Assembly (NCBI RefSeq): GCF_002582035.1
Contig: NZ_NUQE01000019.1
Location: 34,298-74,994 of the forward strand
DNA from: Bacillus pseudomycoides
GTDB lineage: Bacteria; Bacillota; Bacilli; Bacillales; Bacillaceae_G
Direction: 5' to 3'
DNA: 40,697 bases
How positions within the stretch are numbered: position 1 is the stretch's first letter; every line of letters begins with the position of its first letter. A program made the translations under genes and the position numbers. The notes below the pieces were generated by a model. That model was not told the origin of the DNA. It made no database searches and saw only the letters and a list, made by a program, of their open reading frames with translations. Shown one piece after another: positions 1 to 7,523 of this stretch.

Positions 1-396
1 ATATATGAAGAAGCTTTTTTATCATTCATTCAGTATGCATGAAACCAATACGAAAATAAATTTATTCTCATAGTTACTGATCATACAAAAATTCATTATA
101 CAAAGGTCATTCAGTTTTTTATAAGAAAACATCGTCATTGCTAAAAAATTTTATCTTAAACAAACATTTATATAAAAAGCTTTCCAATTATTTTCTTGCA
201 GGAATTTCCCACGTGCCCCAAGCCGTACCGCATATACTTGGGTCAAGTTAAAGCGGATGCCGAAGCTTTAAATCAGCTTCCCCCCTTTTTATATTTAATA
301 TATTTTGTTGAAAATCTACCAATTGTATACCCTTCCTTTCAAGATTATGGTAGATTTATAAAGTTCGGGTTTATGTTAGAGAAAGGAGATAAAAAA
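1..396 (+). other. Intergenic leader region upstream of the autolysin
   Basis: No convincing gene is seen in these bases. An open frame continues upstream from the autolysin to an ATG at 196, but it lacks a ribosome binding site and a signal peptide at that start. The first 180 bases are AT-rich. Bases 200-290 are much more GC-rich and fold into small hairpins, listed separately as a possible structured leader. The ribosome binding site GAAAGGAG at 381-388 precedes the TTG start of the autolysin. Confidence 0.6.
200..290 (+). ncRNA. Possible structured 5' leader RNA (attenuator-like)
   Basis: Three inverted repeats lie in 75 bases. CCCAAG (217-222) pairs with CTTGGG (237-242). TTAAAGC (248-254) pairs perfectly with GCTTTAA (265-271). 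GAAGC (262-266) pairs with GCTTC (276-280), followed by a run of C and then five T at 286-290. The second and third stems share bases 265-266, so they exclude each other, which is the usual layout of an antiterminator and terminator pair. The last stem is only 5 bp, so termination would be weak. I could not assign a known riboswitch class; c-di-AMP (ydaO) leaders do precede cell-wall hydrolases in Bacillales, but the conserved ydaO core is not recognisable here. Confidence 0.35.
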
Positions 397-3300
397 TTGA
401 ATAAAAAATGGTGGTATGCCCCAATCATAGCAGCTGGTTTTTTTCTAACCCCATTTATCGCACATGCTGCGAGCGATAATACATTTACCCAAAACGGTGG
501 AGATGTACATTACAACTGGGGATATCAAAGTCCAAGATCCGGCATTTCAGCGGATCATTTTACCGGCATCTTTAATCAATCAAAACAGTTATCAGCTGGA
601 GACTACTTCGTACATACACTGGCTGATGATCGTATCAAAGTTTCCTTTAATGGGACACCTGTAATTGATCGTTGGTATGATTCTGGTGGACAAATTGATC
701 GTGCACTTATAACAAATGTAAAAGCGGGAACTTATAAGTTACAAACAAATTTCTATGAAAATACTGGTCAAGCAGCGGTTTTCTCTGATATTGTTCCATT
801 TGATCACTGGTTAGCCTACTATTACCCGAATAAAAATTTAGAAGGTTATCCAGTAAATGCAAAAGTGATTCCTCCAACAGGAAAAGAAAAGAAGCTGGTC
901 GAAAATAACGGAAGTGGTGCACCAATGTCAAAAGTGCCCGCAGATAATTTCTCTGCTCGTTATACGACAGTAAAGCGATTACCTGCTGGAGATTATATCA
1001 TTCGTGGAAAAGTAGACGATGGTATTCGTGTCTTTATCGACGGAAAACTTGTTCTTGACCGCTGGGGTCCCGGTTGGTCACAAGAAGATGCTCGAAAAAT
1101 CCACATTAATGATGGAACTGCATCCTGGGCATTTGGTAAAACCAACGAAAAGGATACCCATCTAATTGAAGTTCAATACTTAGAAGAAAGCGGAGGCAGT
1201 CAAGTAGATTTTCAAATTGAGCCTTATAAGGAAGCAACAAAATCAACTAGTTGGCTCGGCGAATTCTATAATAACAAAGAGTTAAAAGGTGACGCTGTTG
1301 TTATCGGCGGAGAAAATTCTTCAGAAAAGTTAAACACAATCAACTTTAATTGGGAATACAACTCTCCGCATAAAGCTATCTCAAACGATAATTTTTCTGC
1401 CCGCTTTACTAAGGTAGATAAGTTTGAGCAAGGTGAATATTCATTCACGGCAAAAGCAGACGATGGTGTGCGTGTTTACGTTGATAACAAAGTTGTAATC
1501 GATTCTTGGACTGCTAGTAACAATGAAACTCGCAAAGTAAAAGTACCATTGTCAGCTGGAGAGCATAAAATTACTGTTGAATATATGGAACAAGGCGGAA
1601 AGGCCAATCTTCAATTCGATTATAAAAAATATCCTGGACCTTTTTCTCAAACAGGCGGGGATGTTCATTATAATTGGGGATACGGAAGTCCTACACCTGA
1701 TCGAACGGAAGATGATTTCACAGCGATTTTTGATCAATCTAGGCAGCTGGCTGCCGGCGATTACTTTGTACATACGTTAGCTGATGATCGCGTTAAAGTT
1801 TCTTTTGACGGGAAACAAGTAATTGACCGCTGGTATGATGTTCCTGGACAAATCGATCGTACGATCGTGACAAATGTGCCGCAAGGTGATCATAAAATTC
1901 GAACTGACTTCTATGAAAATAGTGGTCAAGCAGCTATCTTTTCTGATATTGTACCATTCGATTCTTGGCTAGCTTATTATTATCCAAATACCAATTTAGA
2001 AGGATATCCAGTTGATGCGAAAGTGTTAGCACCTCAAGGGGATACAAAGCAACTTGCTGAGAATAACGGCAATGGTGCACCAACTTCTAAAGTACCTGCT
2101 GACAATTTCTCCGCTCGTTACACAACGGTAAAACGTTTAGCTGCTGGAGATTACGTCATTCGTGGGCGCGCTGATGATGGGATTCGTGTCTTTATTGACG
2201 GGAAACCTGTCCTTGACCGTTGGGGACCAGGAGGATTTACAGAATACGCAAAGAAAATTCATATTTCTGATGGAACTGCAGCCTGGGCATTTGGTAAAGC
2301 CAATCAACCAGATACGCATTTAGTTGAAGTACAGTATTTAGAACAAACAGGCCAAAGTCGCGTAGAATTTAGCATTGAACCTTACAGTACTGTGCAAAAT
2401 TCATCTACTTGGTTCGGTGAGATCTATAACAATACGAATCTTCAAGGCGATCCTATTATTCTCGGTGGCAATAACGCCTTACAAAAAATTGAGAAGATTA
2501 ATTTCAATTGGCAAAATGGTTCTCCAAGTCCATTTATTTCAAATGATAACTTCTCTGCTCGCTTTACAAAAACGGAATACTTTGAAGGCGGCGATTATAC
2601 ATTCTCGGCGAAAGCAGACGATGGTATTCGCGTCTATGTAGATGATAAGCCCGTTATTAACTCTTGGGAAGCAAGTAACAGCGGTGCACGTAAAGGAAAC
2701 ATTTCTTTAGCAAAAGGAAATCATAAGCTACGCGTAGAGTATTTTGAAGGAAGCGGTGCAGCGAATCTTTCACTAGATTACTATATTGGCAAGCCTTATG
2801 AAACGCTAGATTTACGTAAACCTTCAAAAGTAACTGCTGGGGAAATTGATAACTATATGAGCCGAAGAACAAACGGGACAAGCCCGCTTATCGGATATGG
2901 ACAAGCGTTTATTGACGCACAAAACAAATATGGTGTGAACGCTCTATTTTTAGCATCTCATGCTATTTTAGAGTCTGGATACGGCAAATCAGAAATTGCC
3001 TATCGAAAACATAATCTATTTGGACTTCGCGCAGAAGATTCTGATCCATTTGGCTTAGCCCGCTACTTCAATACGTTTAATGACAGTATTAATTATAATG
3101 CAGCTTACGTAAGAGCGTATTATTTAGAACCTGGCGACTGGCGCTATAAAGGAGTCACAGTCAAAGATATTAACGCTAACTATTCAACCGATCCTGCATG
3201 GGCAACTAAAATTGCAAACCTTATGGAAGAAATACATCCATATAATCGTTCGGAATATGACGGTGTGAATATTATACCTAAAAATAATGCACCGGTTGAG

Positions 3301-4170
3301 GATTCGCATAATTTACCAAAAGATATTCCTTTTACAAACTACGCAGCAAACACAAAAGGAAAAATTACAAAAACAACAGACGAGTTCCGTACAGGGCCGT
3401 ATCCATATGCCAATAATAAAAAATGGACACTGCAGCAAGGAACAACTGTTGATGTACTGCGCAAAGATCCAAATAACTGGATTGAAGTTCGCATTGGCGA
3501 TCAAACAGGATGGGTTCAAGCAGCCAATTTACAAGTAATTGAAAATAGAGATCCATTAAACGGAAAAGCAATCATCATTGATCCAGGTCATGGTGGTGTC
3601 GATGGTGGTCATGCTGGTATCAACAACGGCATTTCAGAGGACGAAGTTGTATTAGATGTTTCCTTACGTGTTCGCAATTTATTTAATCAAAAATCACCGT
3701 TTAAAGTGCTATTAACTCGTGAAACGGATTCGCGTCCTGGTAATACAGCTAGCGAATCACTACAAAAACGCGTAGAATTTGCACAACAAAATAACGGAGA
3801 TATTTTTGTCAGCATTCACGCAAATGGCTTCGATGGTACTGCAAATGGAACAGAAACATACTATTGGAAATCAAGAAGTTACGGAAACCCTAATACAGAA
3901 GAAAGCCGTGTACTAGCTGAAAAAGTACAAAGTCGTCTTGTAAATGCTATGGGAACGAAAGACCGCGGCGTAAAAGATGGCGATTTATATGTTGTTCGTG
4001 AAAACACAATGCCTGCTATTCTTACAGAACTTGCTTTCATTGACAACCCGAAAGAAAATGAAAAATTAGCATCTGAATATTGGAGACAACGTGCTGCCGA
4101 AGCAATTTACTCAGGTATTTTAGACTACTATGAGTGGAAGGGCATCAACGTTTCATCCTATCGTCTATAA
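397..4170 (+). CDS. Secreted bifunctional autolysin: PA14-like repeats, glucosaminidase, SH3, amidase_3
   Basis: A peptidoglycan hydrolase of 1257 residues, exported to the cell wall. The TTG start at 397 is chosen because GAAAGGAG sits 8 bases before it and because it gives a signal peptide with cleavage after Ala-His-Ala (residues 22-24). Residues 33 to about 805 hold six PA14-like modules arranged as two copies of a three-module cassette of about 387 residues, the copies beginning near residues 33 and 420. Residues 844-948 are a glucosaminidase-type domain with the catalytic Glu in ILESGYG (Glu859). A bacterial SH3 domain follows at about 988-1048. The C-terminal part from about 1058 is a zinc amidase_3 domain (IIDPGHGG with His1065, then SIHANG and TELAFIDN). 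It should cut both the glycan strand and the stem-peptide bond. PA14 modules suggest carbohydrate binding; that is family knowledge, not shown here. Confidence 0.9.
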   Translation: MNKKWWYAPIIAAGFFLTPFIAHAASDNTFTQNGGDVHYNWGYQSPRSGISADHFTGIFNQSKQLSAGDYFVHTLADDRIKVSFNGTPVIDRWYDSGGQIDRALITNVKAGTYKLQTNFYENTGQAAVFSDIVPFDHWLAYYYPNKNLEGYPVNAKVIPPTGKEKKLVENNGSGAPMSKVPADNFSARYTTVKRLPAGDYIIRGKVDDGIRVFIDGKLVLDRWGPGWSQEDARKIHINDGTASWAFGKTNEKDTHLIEVQYLEESGGSQVDFQIEPYKEATKSTSWLGEFYNNKELKGDAVVIGGENSSEKLNTINFNWEYNSPHKAISNDNFSARFTKVDKFEQGEYSFTAKADDGVRVYVDNKVVIDSWTASNNETRKVKVPLSAGEHKITVEYMEQGGKANLQFDYKKYPGPFSQTGGDVHYNWGYGSPTPDRTEDDFTAIFDQSRQLAAGDYFVHTLADDRVKVSFDGKQVIDRWYDVPGQIDRTIVTNVPQGDHKIRTDFYENSGQAAIFSDIVPFDSWLAYYYPNTNLEGYPVDAKVLAPQGDTKQLAENNGNGAPTSKVPADNFSARYTTVKRLAAGDYVIRGRADDGIRVFIDGKPVLDRWGPGGFTEYAKKIHISDGTAAWAFGKANQPDTHLVEVQYLEQTGQSRVEFSIEPYSTVQNSSTWFGEIYNNTNLQGDPIILGGNNALQKIEKINFNWQNGSPSPFISNDNFSARFTKTEYFEGGDYTFSAKADDGIRVYVDDKPVINSWEASNSGARKGNISLAKGNHKLRVEYFEGSGAANLSLDYYIGKPYETLDLRKPSKVTAGEIDNYMSRRTNGTSPLIGYGQAFIDAQNKYGVNALFLASHAILESGYGKSEIAYRKHNLFGLRAEDSDPFGLARYFNTFNDSINYNAAYVRAYYLEPGDWRYKGVTVKDINANYSTDPAWATKIANLMEEIHPYNRSEYDGVNIIPKNNAPVEDSHNLPKDIPFTNYAANTKGKITKTTDEFRTGPYPYANNKKWTLQQGTTVDVLRKDPNNWIEVRIGDQTGWVQAANLQVIENRDPLNGKAIIIDPGHGGVDGGHAGINNGISEDEVVLDVSLRVRNLFNQKSPFKVLLTRETDSRPGNTASESLQKRVEFAQQNNGDIFVSIHANGFDGTANGTETYYWKSRSYGNPNTEESRVLAEKVQSRLVNAMGTKDRGVKDGDLYVVRENTMPAILTELAFIDNPKENEKLASEYWRQRAAEAIYSGILDYYEWKGINVSSYRL

Positions 4171-4192
4171 TGAAAAACTTAGAACATAAAAA

Positions 4193-4228
4193 ACAAAAAG
4201 ATGGCAGATGTCATCTTTTTGTTTTTTT
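4193..4228 (+). terminator. Rho-independent terminator of the autolysin gene
   Basis: ACAAAAAGATG (4193-4203) pairs with CATCTTTTTGT (4212-4222) and is followed by a T run. It begins 22 bases after the stop codon of the autolysin. Confidence 0.85.
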
Positions 4229-4233
4229 CAAAT

Positions 4234-4322
4234 ATATACCCCCTTAGTGAGCCTCTCCTACTTCTCCAGTTAATGACCCTAACCTTGAGGTTAGGGTCTT
4301 ACTGCCCTCGAATCGTTTCCGC
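4234..4322 (+). repeat. Degenerate copy of dispersed repeat family B
   Basis: The stretch resembles the copy at 40015-40121 in the order of its blocks: a CCCCC/agt segment, then TTGAGGT, CTTACTGCCC and a final GCG. It contains a perfect 10-bp inverted repeat, GACCCTAACC (4275-4284) with GGTTAGGGTC (4289-4298), closed by TTGA. Similarity is patchy, so this is an old or rearranged member. Confidence 0.5.
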
Positions 4323-4454
4323 GTTCCTTGTAAGGAATTGTTTCATACCCTTTACAAAAATCGGCAAAAAAATATTTTTCCAGCAGGAGTTTCTCTCCTC
4401 TATCTTGTAAACAAACAAAGAAGTGTTACAGATATAAGAAGGGAGATTACATGC

Positions 4455-5066
4455 ATGCTGTCTATTAATCCAAATGAACAAACTGAAAGAGACAATTACA
4501 AATTACTCACAGGAAGCATTATTCCGCGCCCAGTTGCCTTCGTCACAACTGTTACGAACGACGGGACACTAAATGGGGCACCATTTAGCTACTTTAATAT
4601 CGTTGCTGCTAATCCGCCTCTTATCTCAATTTCTGTGCAGCGAAAAGGTGGAGAACCAAAAGATACAGCAAGAAATGCGATGGAAAAAGAAGAATTTGTC
4701 GTTCATATTTCTGATGAATCATACGCGGAGGCTATCAATGAAACAGCAGCTAACCTTCCTCCTAATGAAAGTGAGATTGAACTTGCAAAACTAACACCAA
4801 TTGACAGCGATGTCATTTCTGTACCTGGGGTAAAAGAAGCGAGTATCCGTATGGAATGTGTACTAGAGCGCGCTATTCAGCTAGGCGGAACAGAAGATTC
4901 TCCTGCATGTGATCTCTTAATTGGACGCATTGTGCGTTTTCATATTGCTGAGCACTTATATGAAAATGGACGCATTCATGCCGAAGGGTTAAAACCAATA
5001 AGCCGACTGGCTGGACATAATTACGCAAAACTCGGGGAGCAATTTGAACTTGTAAGGCCAATTTAA
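4455..5066 (+). CDS. Flavin reductase-like FMN-binding protein (DIM6/NTAB family)
   Basis: A 203-residue protein with the FMN-binding split-barrel fold of the flavin reductase-like family. Recognisable are the N-terminal GSIIPRPVAFVTT strand, followed by NGAPFSYFNIVAANPP, both typical of the family, and a C-terminal GLKPISRLAGHNYA segment. The substrate is unknown; members include flavin reductases and uncharacterised flavoproteins. The open frame extends upstream to 4338, but the ATG at 4455 has a ribosome binding site (GAAGGGAG) 9 bases before it and starts the conserved region. The gene stands alone between two terminators. Its TAA stop (5064-5066) overlaps the first bases of a family A repeat. 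Confidence 0.8.
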   Translation: MLSINPNEQTERDNYKLLTGSIIPRPVAFVTTVTNDGTLNGAPFSYFNIVAANPPLISISVQRKGGEPKDTARNAMEKEEFVVHISDESYAEAINETAANLPPNESEIELAKLTPIDSDVISVPGVKEASIRMECVLERAIQLGGTEDSPACDLLIGRIVRFHIAEHLYENGRIHAEGLKPISRLAGHNYAKLGEQFELVRPI

Positions 5067-5176
5067 AAGTGGAGACGGCTCGTTCAGCTCTGACTGGCTA
5101 AGGTTCTTTCGCCCCAAAGGCTCTCTTTGCCTCGGTGGAAGACGCGAAGCCACCGACTGTTCTAGCGCTGGAGCTA
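5064..5176 (+). repeat. Dispersed repeat family A, copy 1
   Basis: The element starts TAAAAGTGGAGACGGCTCGT and shares GGCTAAGGTTCTTTC, GACGCGAAG and CTGGAGCTA-like blocks with the copy at 10766. It is not coding. It is of the type known as bcr repeats in the B. cereus group; I cannot give the bcr number. Its first three bases are the stop codon of the flavoprotein gene. Confidence 0.65.
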
Positions 5177-5186
5177 AATAGAACTA

Positions 5187-5224
5187 AAAATGAAAGCCCA
5201 GCCACAATAACTGGCTAGGCTTTC
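5187..5224 (-). terminator. Terminator of mntP, possibly bidirectional
   Basis: GAAAGCC (5192-5198) and AGCCA (5200-5204) pair with TGGCT (5212-5216) and GGCTTTC (5218-5224), with one mismatch between the two blocks. On the minus strand it is followed by a U run (5186-5190). It lies 20 bases past the mntP stop and may also serve the plus-strand flavoprotein gene. Confidence 0.8.
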
Positions 5225-5243
5225 TTACATTATTTGTTCCACT

Positions 5244-5804
5244 TCATACCGAAAATAATAATTTAATCCCAAATCCAACAAGTATAATCCCGCCAAGTAC
5301 TTCTCCATACGTTCCAAGAAGGCTTTGTGCTCTGCGGCCAATTAACAATCCGAGCCAAGTCAGCATCATACTCACAACGCCGAATATAAGAATAGTTACA
5401 AATGTACGTGCTCCGTAAATACCAAGGCTTAAACCGACAGAAAAACTATCCATGCTTACACTAAAAGCAAACAACAATAAACTTCCGCCGGCAGGAACGC
5501 TCCTATACTCATCATCATGAGAAATTGAGCTATACACAATGTGAAATCCTAATCCCATTAATAGAATACTACCTATAATTGTAGTAATAGAACCAAATTG
5601 CTCTGATAAAAAGCGGCCGAGCATTATGCCGATAAAAGGCATGATTATATGAAATATACCAATTATAATACCGATATAAAAGATTTGGCGCTGCTTAAGC
5701 GTAATCATCCCCATACCGAGGCTAACAGAAAATGCATCAAGCCCTAGCGCAAATGCCATAATAAACAGTGGCAACAATTCGCTTATAATATGTTCAATCT
5801 TCAT
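5244..5804 (-). CDS. mntP: Manganese efflux pump MntP
   Basis: A 186-residue integral membrane protein with six predicted membrane segments in two homologous halves. Each half carries the conserved acidic helix of the MntP family: [15 protein letters not shown] near residue 18 and [15 protein letters not shown] near residue 114. MntP exports Mn(II). The B. subtilis equivalent is ywlD, in the same position after ywlC. The start ATG at 5802-5804 has the ribosome binding site GAGGAGGG, which is buried in a 13-bp hairpin (5809-5855). No yybP-ykoY Mn riboswitch is seen in the 57-base gap to ywlC, so it is probably translated from the ywlC transcript. Confidence 0.9.
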   Translation of the reverse strand: MKIEHIISELLPLFIMAFALGLDAFSVSLGMGMITLKQRQIFYIGIIIGIFHIIMPFIGIMLGRFLSEQFGSITTIIGSILLMGLGFHIVYSSISHDDEYRSVPAGGSLLLFAFSVSMDSFSVGLSLGIYGARTFVTILIFGVVSMMLTWLGLLIGRRAQSLLGTYGEVLGGIILVGFGIKLLFSV

Positions 5805-5808
5805 AATG

Positions 5809-5855
5809 TCCCTCCTCGGACTTGCTACTTCACAATATGCACGTCCGAGGAGAGA
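5809..5855 (-). promoter_or_regulatory. Hairpin covering the mntP ribosome binding site
   Basis: On the minus-strand RNA, bases 5855-5843 (UCUCUCCUCGGAC) pair with 5821-5809 (GUCCGAGGAGGGA): 12 Watson-Crick pairs and one G-U, with a 21-base loop. The 3' arm contains the GAGGAGGG that initiates mntP. The 5' arm starts 6 bases after the ywlC stop codon. There is no U run, so it is not an intrinsic terminator. Confidence 0.7.
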
Positions 5856-5861
5856 TAGAAT

Positions 5862-6905
5862 TTATTTTTCGAAGATGATTTGATGACCTGCAGCTTTTGT
5901 TAAACGGTTCATGATTGCACTACCAATTCCAGCGCTTGGGAATGACTCACTAAAAATGATATCAACACCGCTTGCATCAAATGTACGCAATACATCATAA
6001 AGCTTTGTCGCAACTGTTGCTAAATCACTGCGCTTTCCACAAGAGAGAACAACCTCAGCTTTAAACACATGCTGATATTCCTCTGTTGTTAATACACCTA
6101 CTTTATAACCCTCTTGCTCTTTTTTATCCACAAGTTGTTGAATAAATGCACGCGAACCTTCAACAATGCTAAGCGGCGCTTTCGGTGCATAATGTGTATA
6201 TTTCATTCCTGGCGATTTTGGTTTTTCCGTTTCATCCTTTAACGCCGGATCTAACAAAACAGGTCCAATCACTTCTTCTAACTGCTCTTTCGTAATACCG
6301 CCTGGGCGCAATATCGTCGGTATTTCACTCGTACAATCTACTACCGTAGATTCAACACCAACACCAGTTGCTCCGCCATCAACAATACCTGCAATTTTTC
6401 CGTTTAAATCTTCATATACATGAGAAGCGAGCGTTGGACTAGGGCGACCAGAACGATTTGCACTCGGAGCCGCTACTGGTACATTTGCTGCTTCAATAAG
6501 TGCCAATGCTACCGGATGATCTGGCATTCGAACTGCCACCGTATGTAATCCAGCTGTTACCTTTTCAGAGATCCCTTCTTTTTTCGGGAAAATAAGTGTT
6601 AGTGGTCCTGGCCAGAAGTGTTTCATTAATACATTTGCCACTGGCGGAATATGAGCCACAATGCCATCTAATTGTTTTTCCGTACCAATATGTACAATAA
6701 GCGGATTATCGCTTGGTCTTCCTTTTGCTTCAAAAATTTTCGCAACAGCTTCGTCGTTTAATGCATTCGCACCAAGTCCGTATACTGTTTCAGTTGGGAA
6801 CGCTACTGCTTCATTTTCTCGCAATAAATGTGCTGCTTCTTGCAACTGTGGATAATCTTTTTTTATTTCCACAACATTATCCACAACCCACATTTTTGTA
6901 TTCAT
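5862..6905 (-). CDS. ywlC: L-threonylcarbamoyladenylate synthase (Sua5/YwlC)
   Basis: A 347-residue Sua5-type enzyme that makes threonylcarbamoyl-AMP from threonine, bicarbonate and ATP, the first step of the t6A37 modification of tRNAs reading ANN codons. Residues 18 to about 210 are the YrdC/Sua5 domain with AFPTETVYGLGANA near residue 35, KGRPSDNPLIVHI, and PSANRSGRPSPT. Residues from about 235 form the Sua5 C-terminal domain, which separates it from short YrdC proteins. The first ATG is used; GGACGTGGG lies upstream. The gene sits 107 bases after ywlB, and its 5' end carries part of a DnaA-box cluster. Confidence 0.92.
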   Translation of the reverse strand: MNTKMWVVDNVVEIKKDYPQLQEAAHLLRENEAVAFPTETVYGLGANALNDEAVAKIFEAKGRPSDNPLIVHIGTEKQLDGIVAHIPPVANVLMKHFWPGPLTLIFPKKEGISEKVTAGLHTVAVRMPDHPVALALIEAANVPVAAPSANRSGRPSPTLASHVYEDLNGKIAGIVDGGATGVGVESTVVDCTSEIPTILRPGGITKEQLEEVIGPVLLDPALKDETEKPKSPGMKYTHYAPKAPLSIVEGSRAFIQQLVDKKEQEGYKVGVLTTEEYQHVFKAEVVLSCGKRSDLATVATKLYDVLRTFDASGVDIIFSESFPSAGIGSAIMNRLTKAAGHQIIFEK

Positions 6906-7027
6906 TTTTTCCCACGTCCTTTTCTACCATGAAATACTTGTTATTTGTAGTTTACTATGAGATTTATCCAAAAGACAAATAAGATTTATCCACAAAATGT
7001 GGATAAATCAATTTAATCGGTGGATAA
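6847..7027. promoter_or_regulatory. DnaA-box cluster between ywlB and ywlC
   Basis: Four exact matches to the DnaA box TTATCCACA on either strand lie at 6847-6855 (reverse), 6877-6885 (forward), 6986-6994 (forward) and 6998-7006 (reverse). Two 8-of-9 matches lie at 6964-6972 and 7019-7027. The pair at 6986-7006 is a perfect inverted repeat with a 3-base gap. A further exact box is at 7260-7268 inside ywlB and another at 6124-6132 inside ywlC. B. subtilis has DnaA-box clusters outside oriC, and from memory one is at ywlC-ywlB; the match of location supports a conserved DnaA-titrating site. Confidence 0.75.
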
Positions 7028-7471
7028 CTTTGTGAATAGCTGACAATTTAGTATAATTACATTTGGTTGTTTTATATTTTTACAAAAATGTTCTAATGCT
7101 TGAATTCCTTCTGGCACAACATGCTTTTCCACAATTTCAAATTGAAAAAACTGAAATATTGTAATCGACTGTGGATTCTTTGTGAGTAAATATAATTGCT
7201 CAATACTTTTCTCTTTAATATACTGCAAAAACGTTTCGAAAAAATGTAAGAATGTAACTTTATCCACAGCAGGTGTGAACAAACAAGAACGAAGAAGCGC
7301 ATCAACTCCAGCTTGCTCAAATCCAACAGCCGCTTGAATTTGTCCCTCTTCTTCTAACATCATAAAGTTCCCATATAATTGATCTAGTCGTTCTTCCTTC
7401 ATATGAGCTTGTCCAAAAAAGGCCTGTAACCTTTCTACATCTGTTTTTGTAGCAAAACGTATTTGCTTCAC
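7013..7471 (-). CDS. ywlB: GNAT-like N-acetyltransferase family protein (YwlB position)
   Basis: A 152-residue cytoplasmic protein with the size and N-terminal pattern (MKQIRFATKTDVERLQAFF) of GNAT acetyltransferases. The usual acetyl-CoA loop (Q/RxxGxG/A) is not evident, so the activity is doubtful. It occupies the place of B. subtilis ywlB between spoIIR and ywlC. The start is GTG at 7469-7471, because GGGAGGG lies 7 bases upstream and the nearby ATG is out of frame. The ribosome binding site is paired in a 9-bp hairpin with an anti-SD just after the spoIIR stop. The 3' end overlaps DnaA-box territory. Confidence 0.7.
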   Translation of the reverse strand: MKQIRFATKTDVERLQAFFGQAHMKEERLDQLYGNFMMLEEEGQIQAAVGFEQAGVDALLRSCLFTPAVDKVTFLHFFETFLQYIKEKSIEQLYLLTKNPQSITIFQFFQFEIVEKHVVPEGIQALEHFCKNIKQPNVIILNCQLFTKLSTD

Positions 7472-7477
7472 ACATAA

Positions 7478-7509
7478 TCCCTCCCCATACTTTTATATAT
7501 GAGGAGGGA
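7478..7509 (-). promoter_or_regulatory. Hairpin covering the ywlB ribosome binding site
   Basis: On the minus-strand RNA, UCCCUCCUC (7509-7501) pairs with GGGGAGGGA (7486-7478): eight Watson-Crick pairs and one G-U, with a 14-base AU-rich loop. The 3' arm is the ribosome binding site of ywlB. The 5' arm begins 14 bases after the spoIIR stop. No U run follows. Confidence 0.6.
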
Positions 7510-7523
7510 CTATCTTTTAGAAC

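Noticed and set aside
20-50. TTCAT and ATGAA arms near the window start, similar to FadR half-sites
   Set aside because: The arms have the reverse polarity (TTCA outward) compared with the operators at 26310 and 28601, and no fatty-acid gene is adjacent.
196-396. Open frame continuing 67 codons upstream of the autolysin from an ATG
   Set aside because: There is no ribosome binding site at 196, it would bury the signal peptide, and the sequence overlaps a structured GC-rich leader. The TTG at 397 has a good site.
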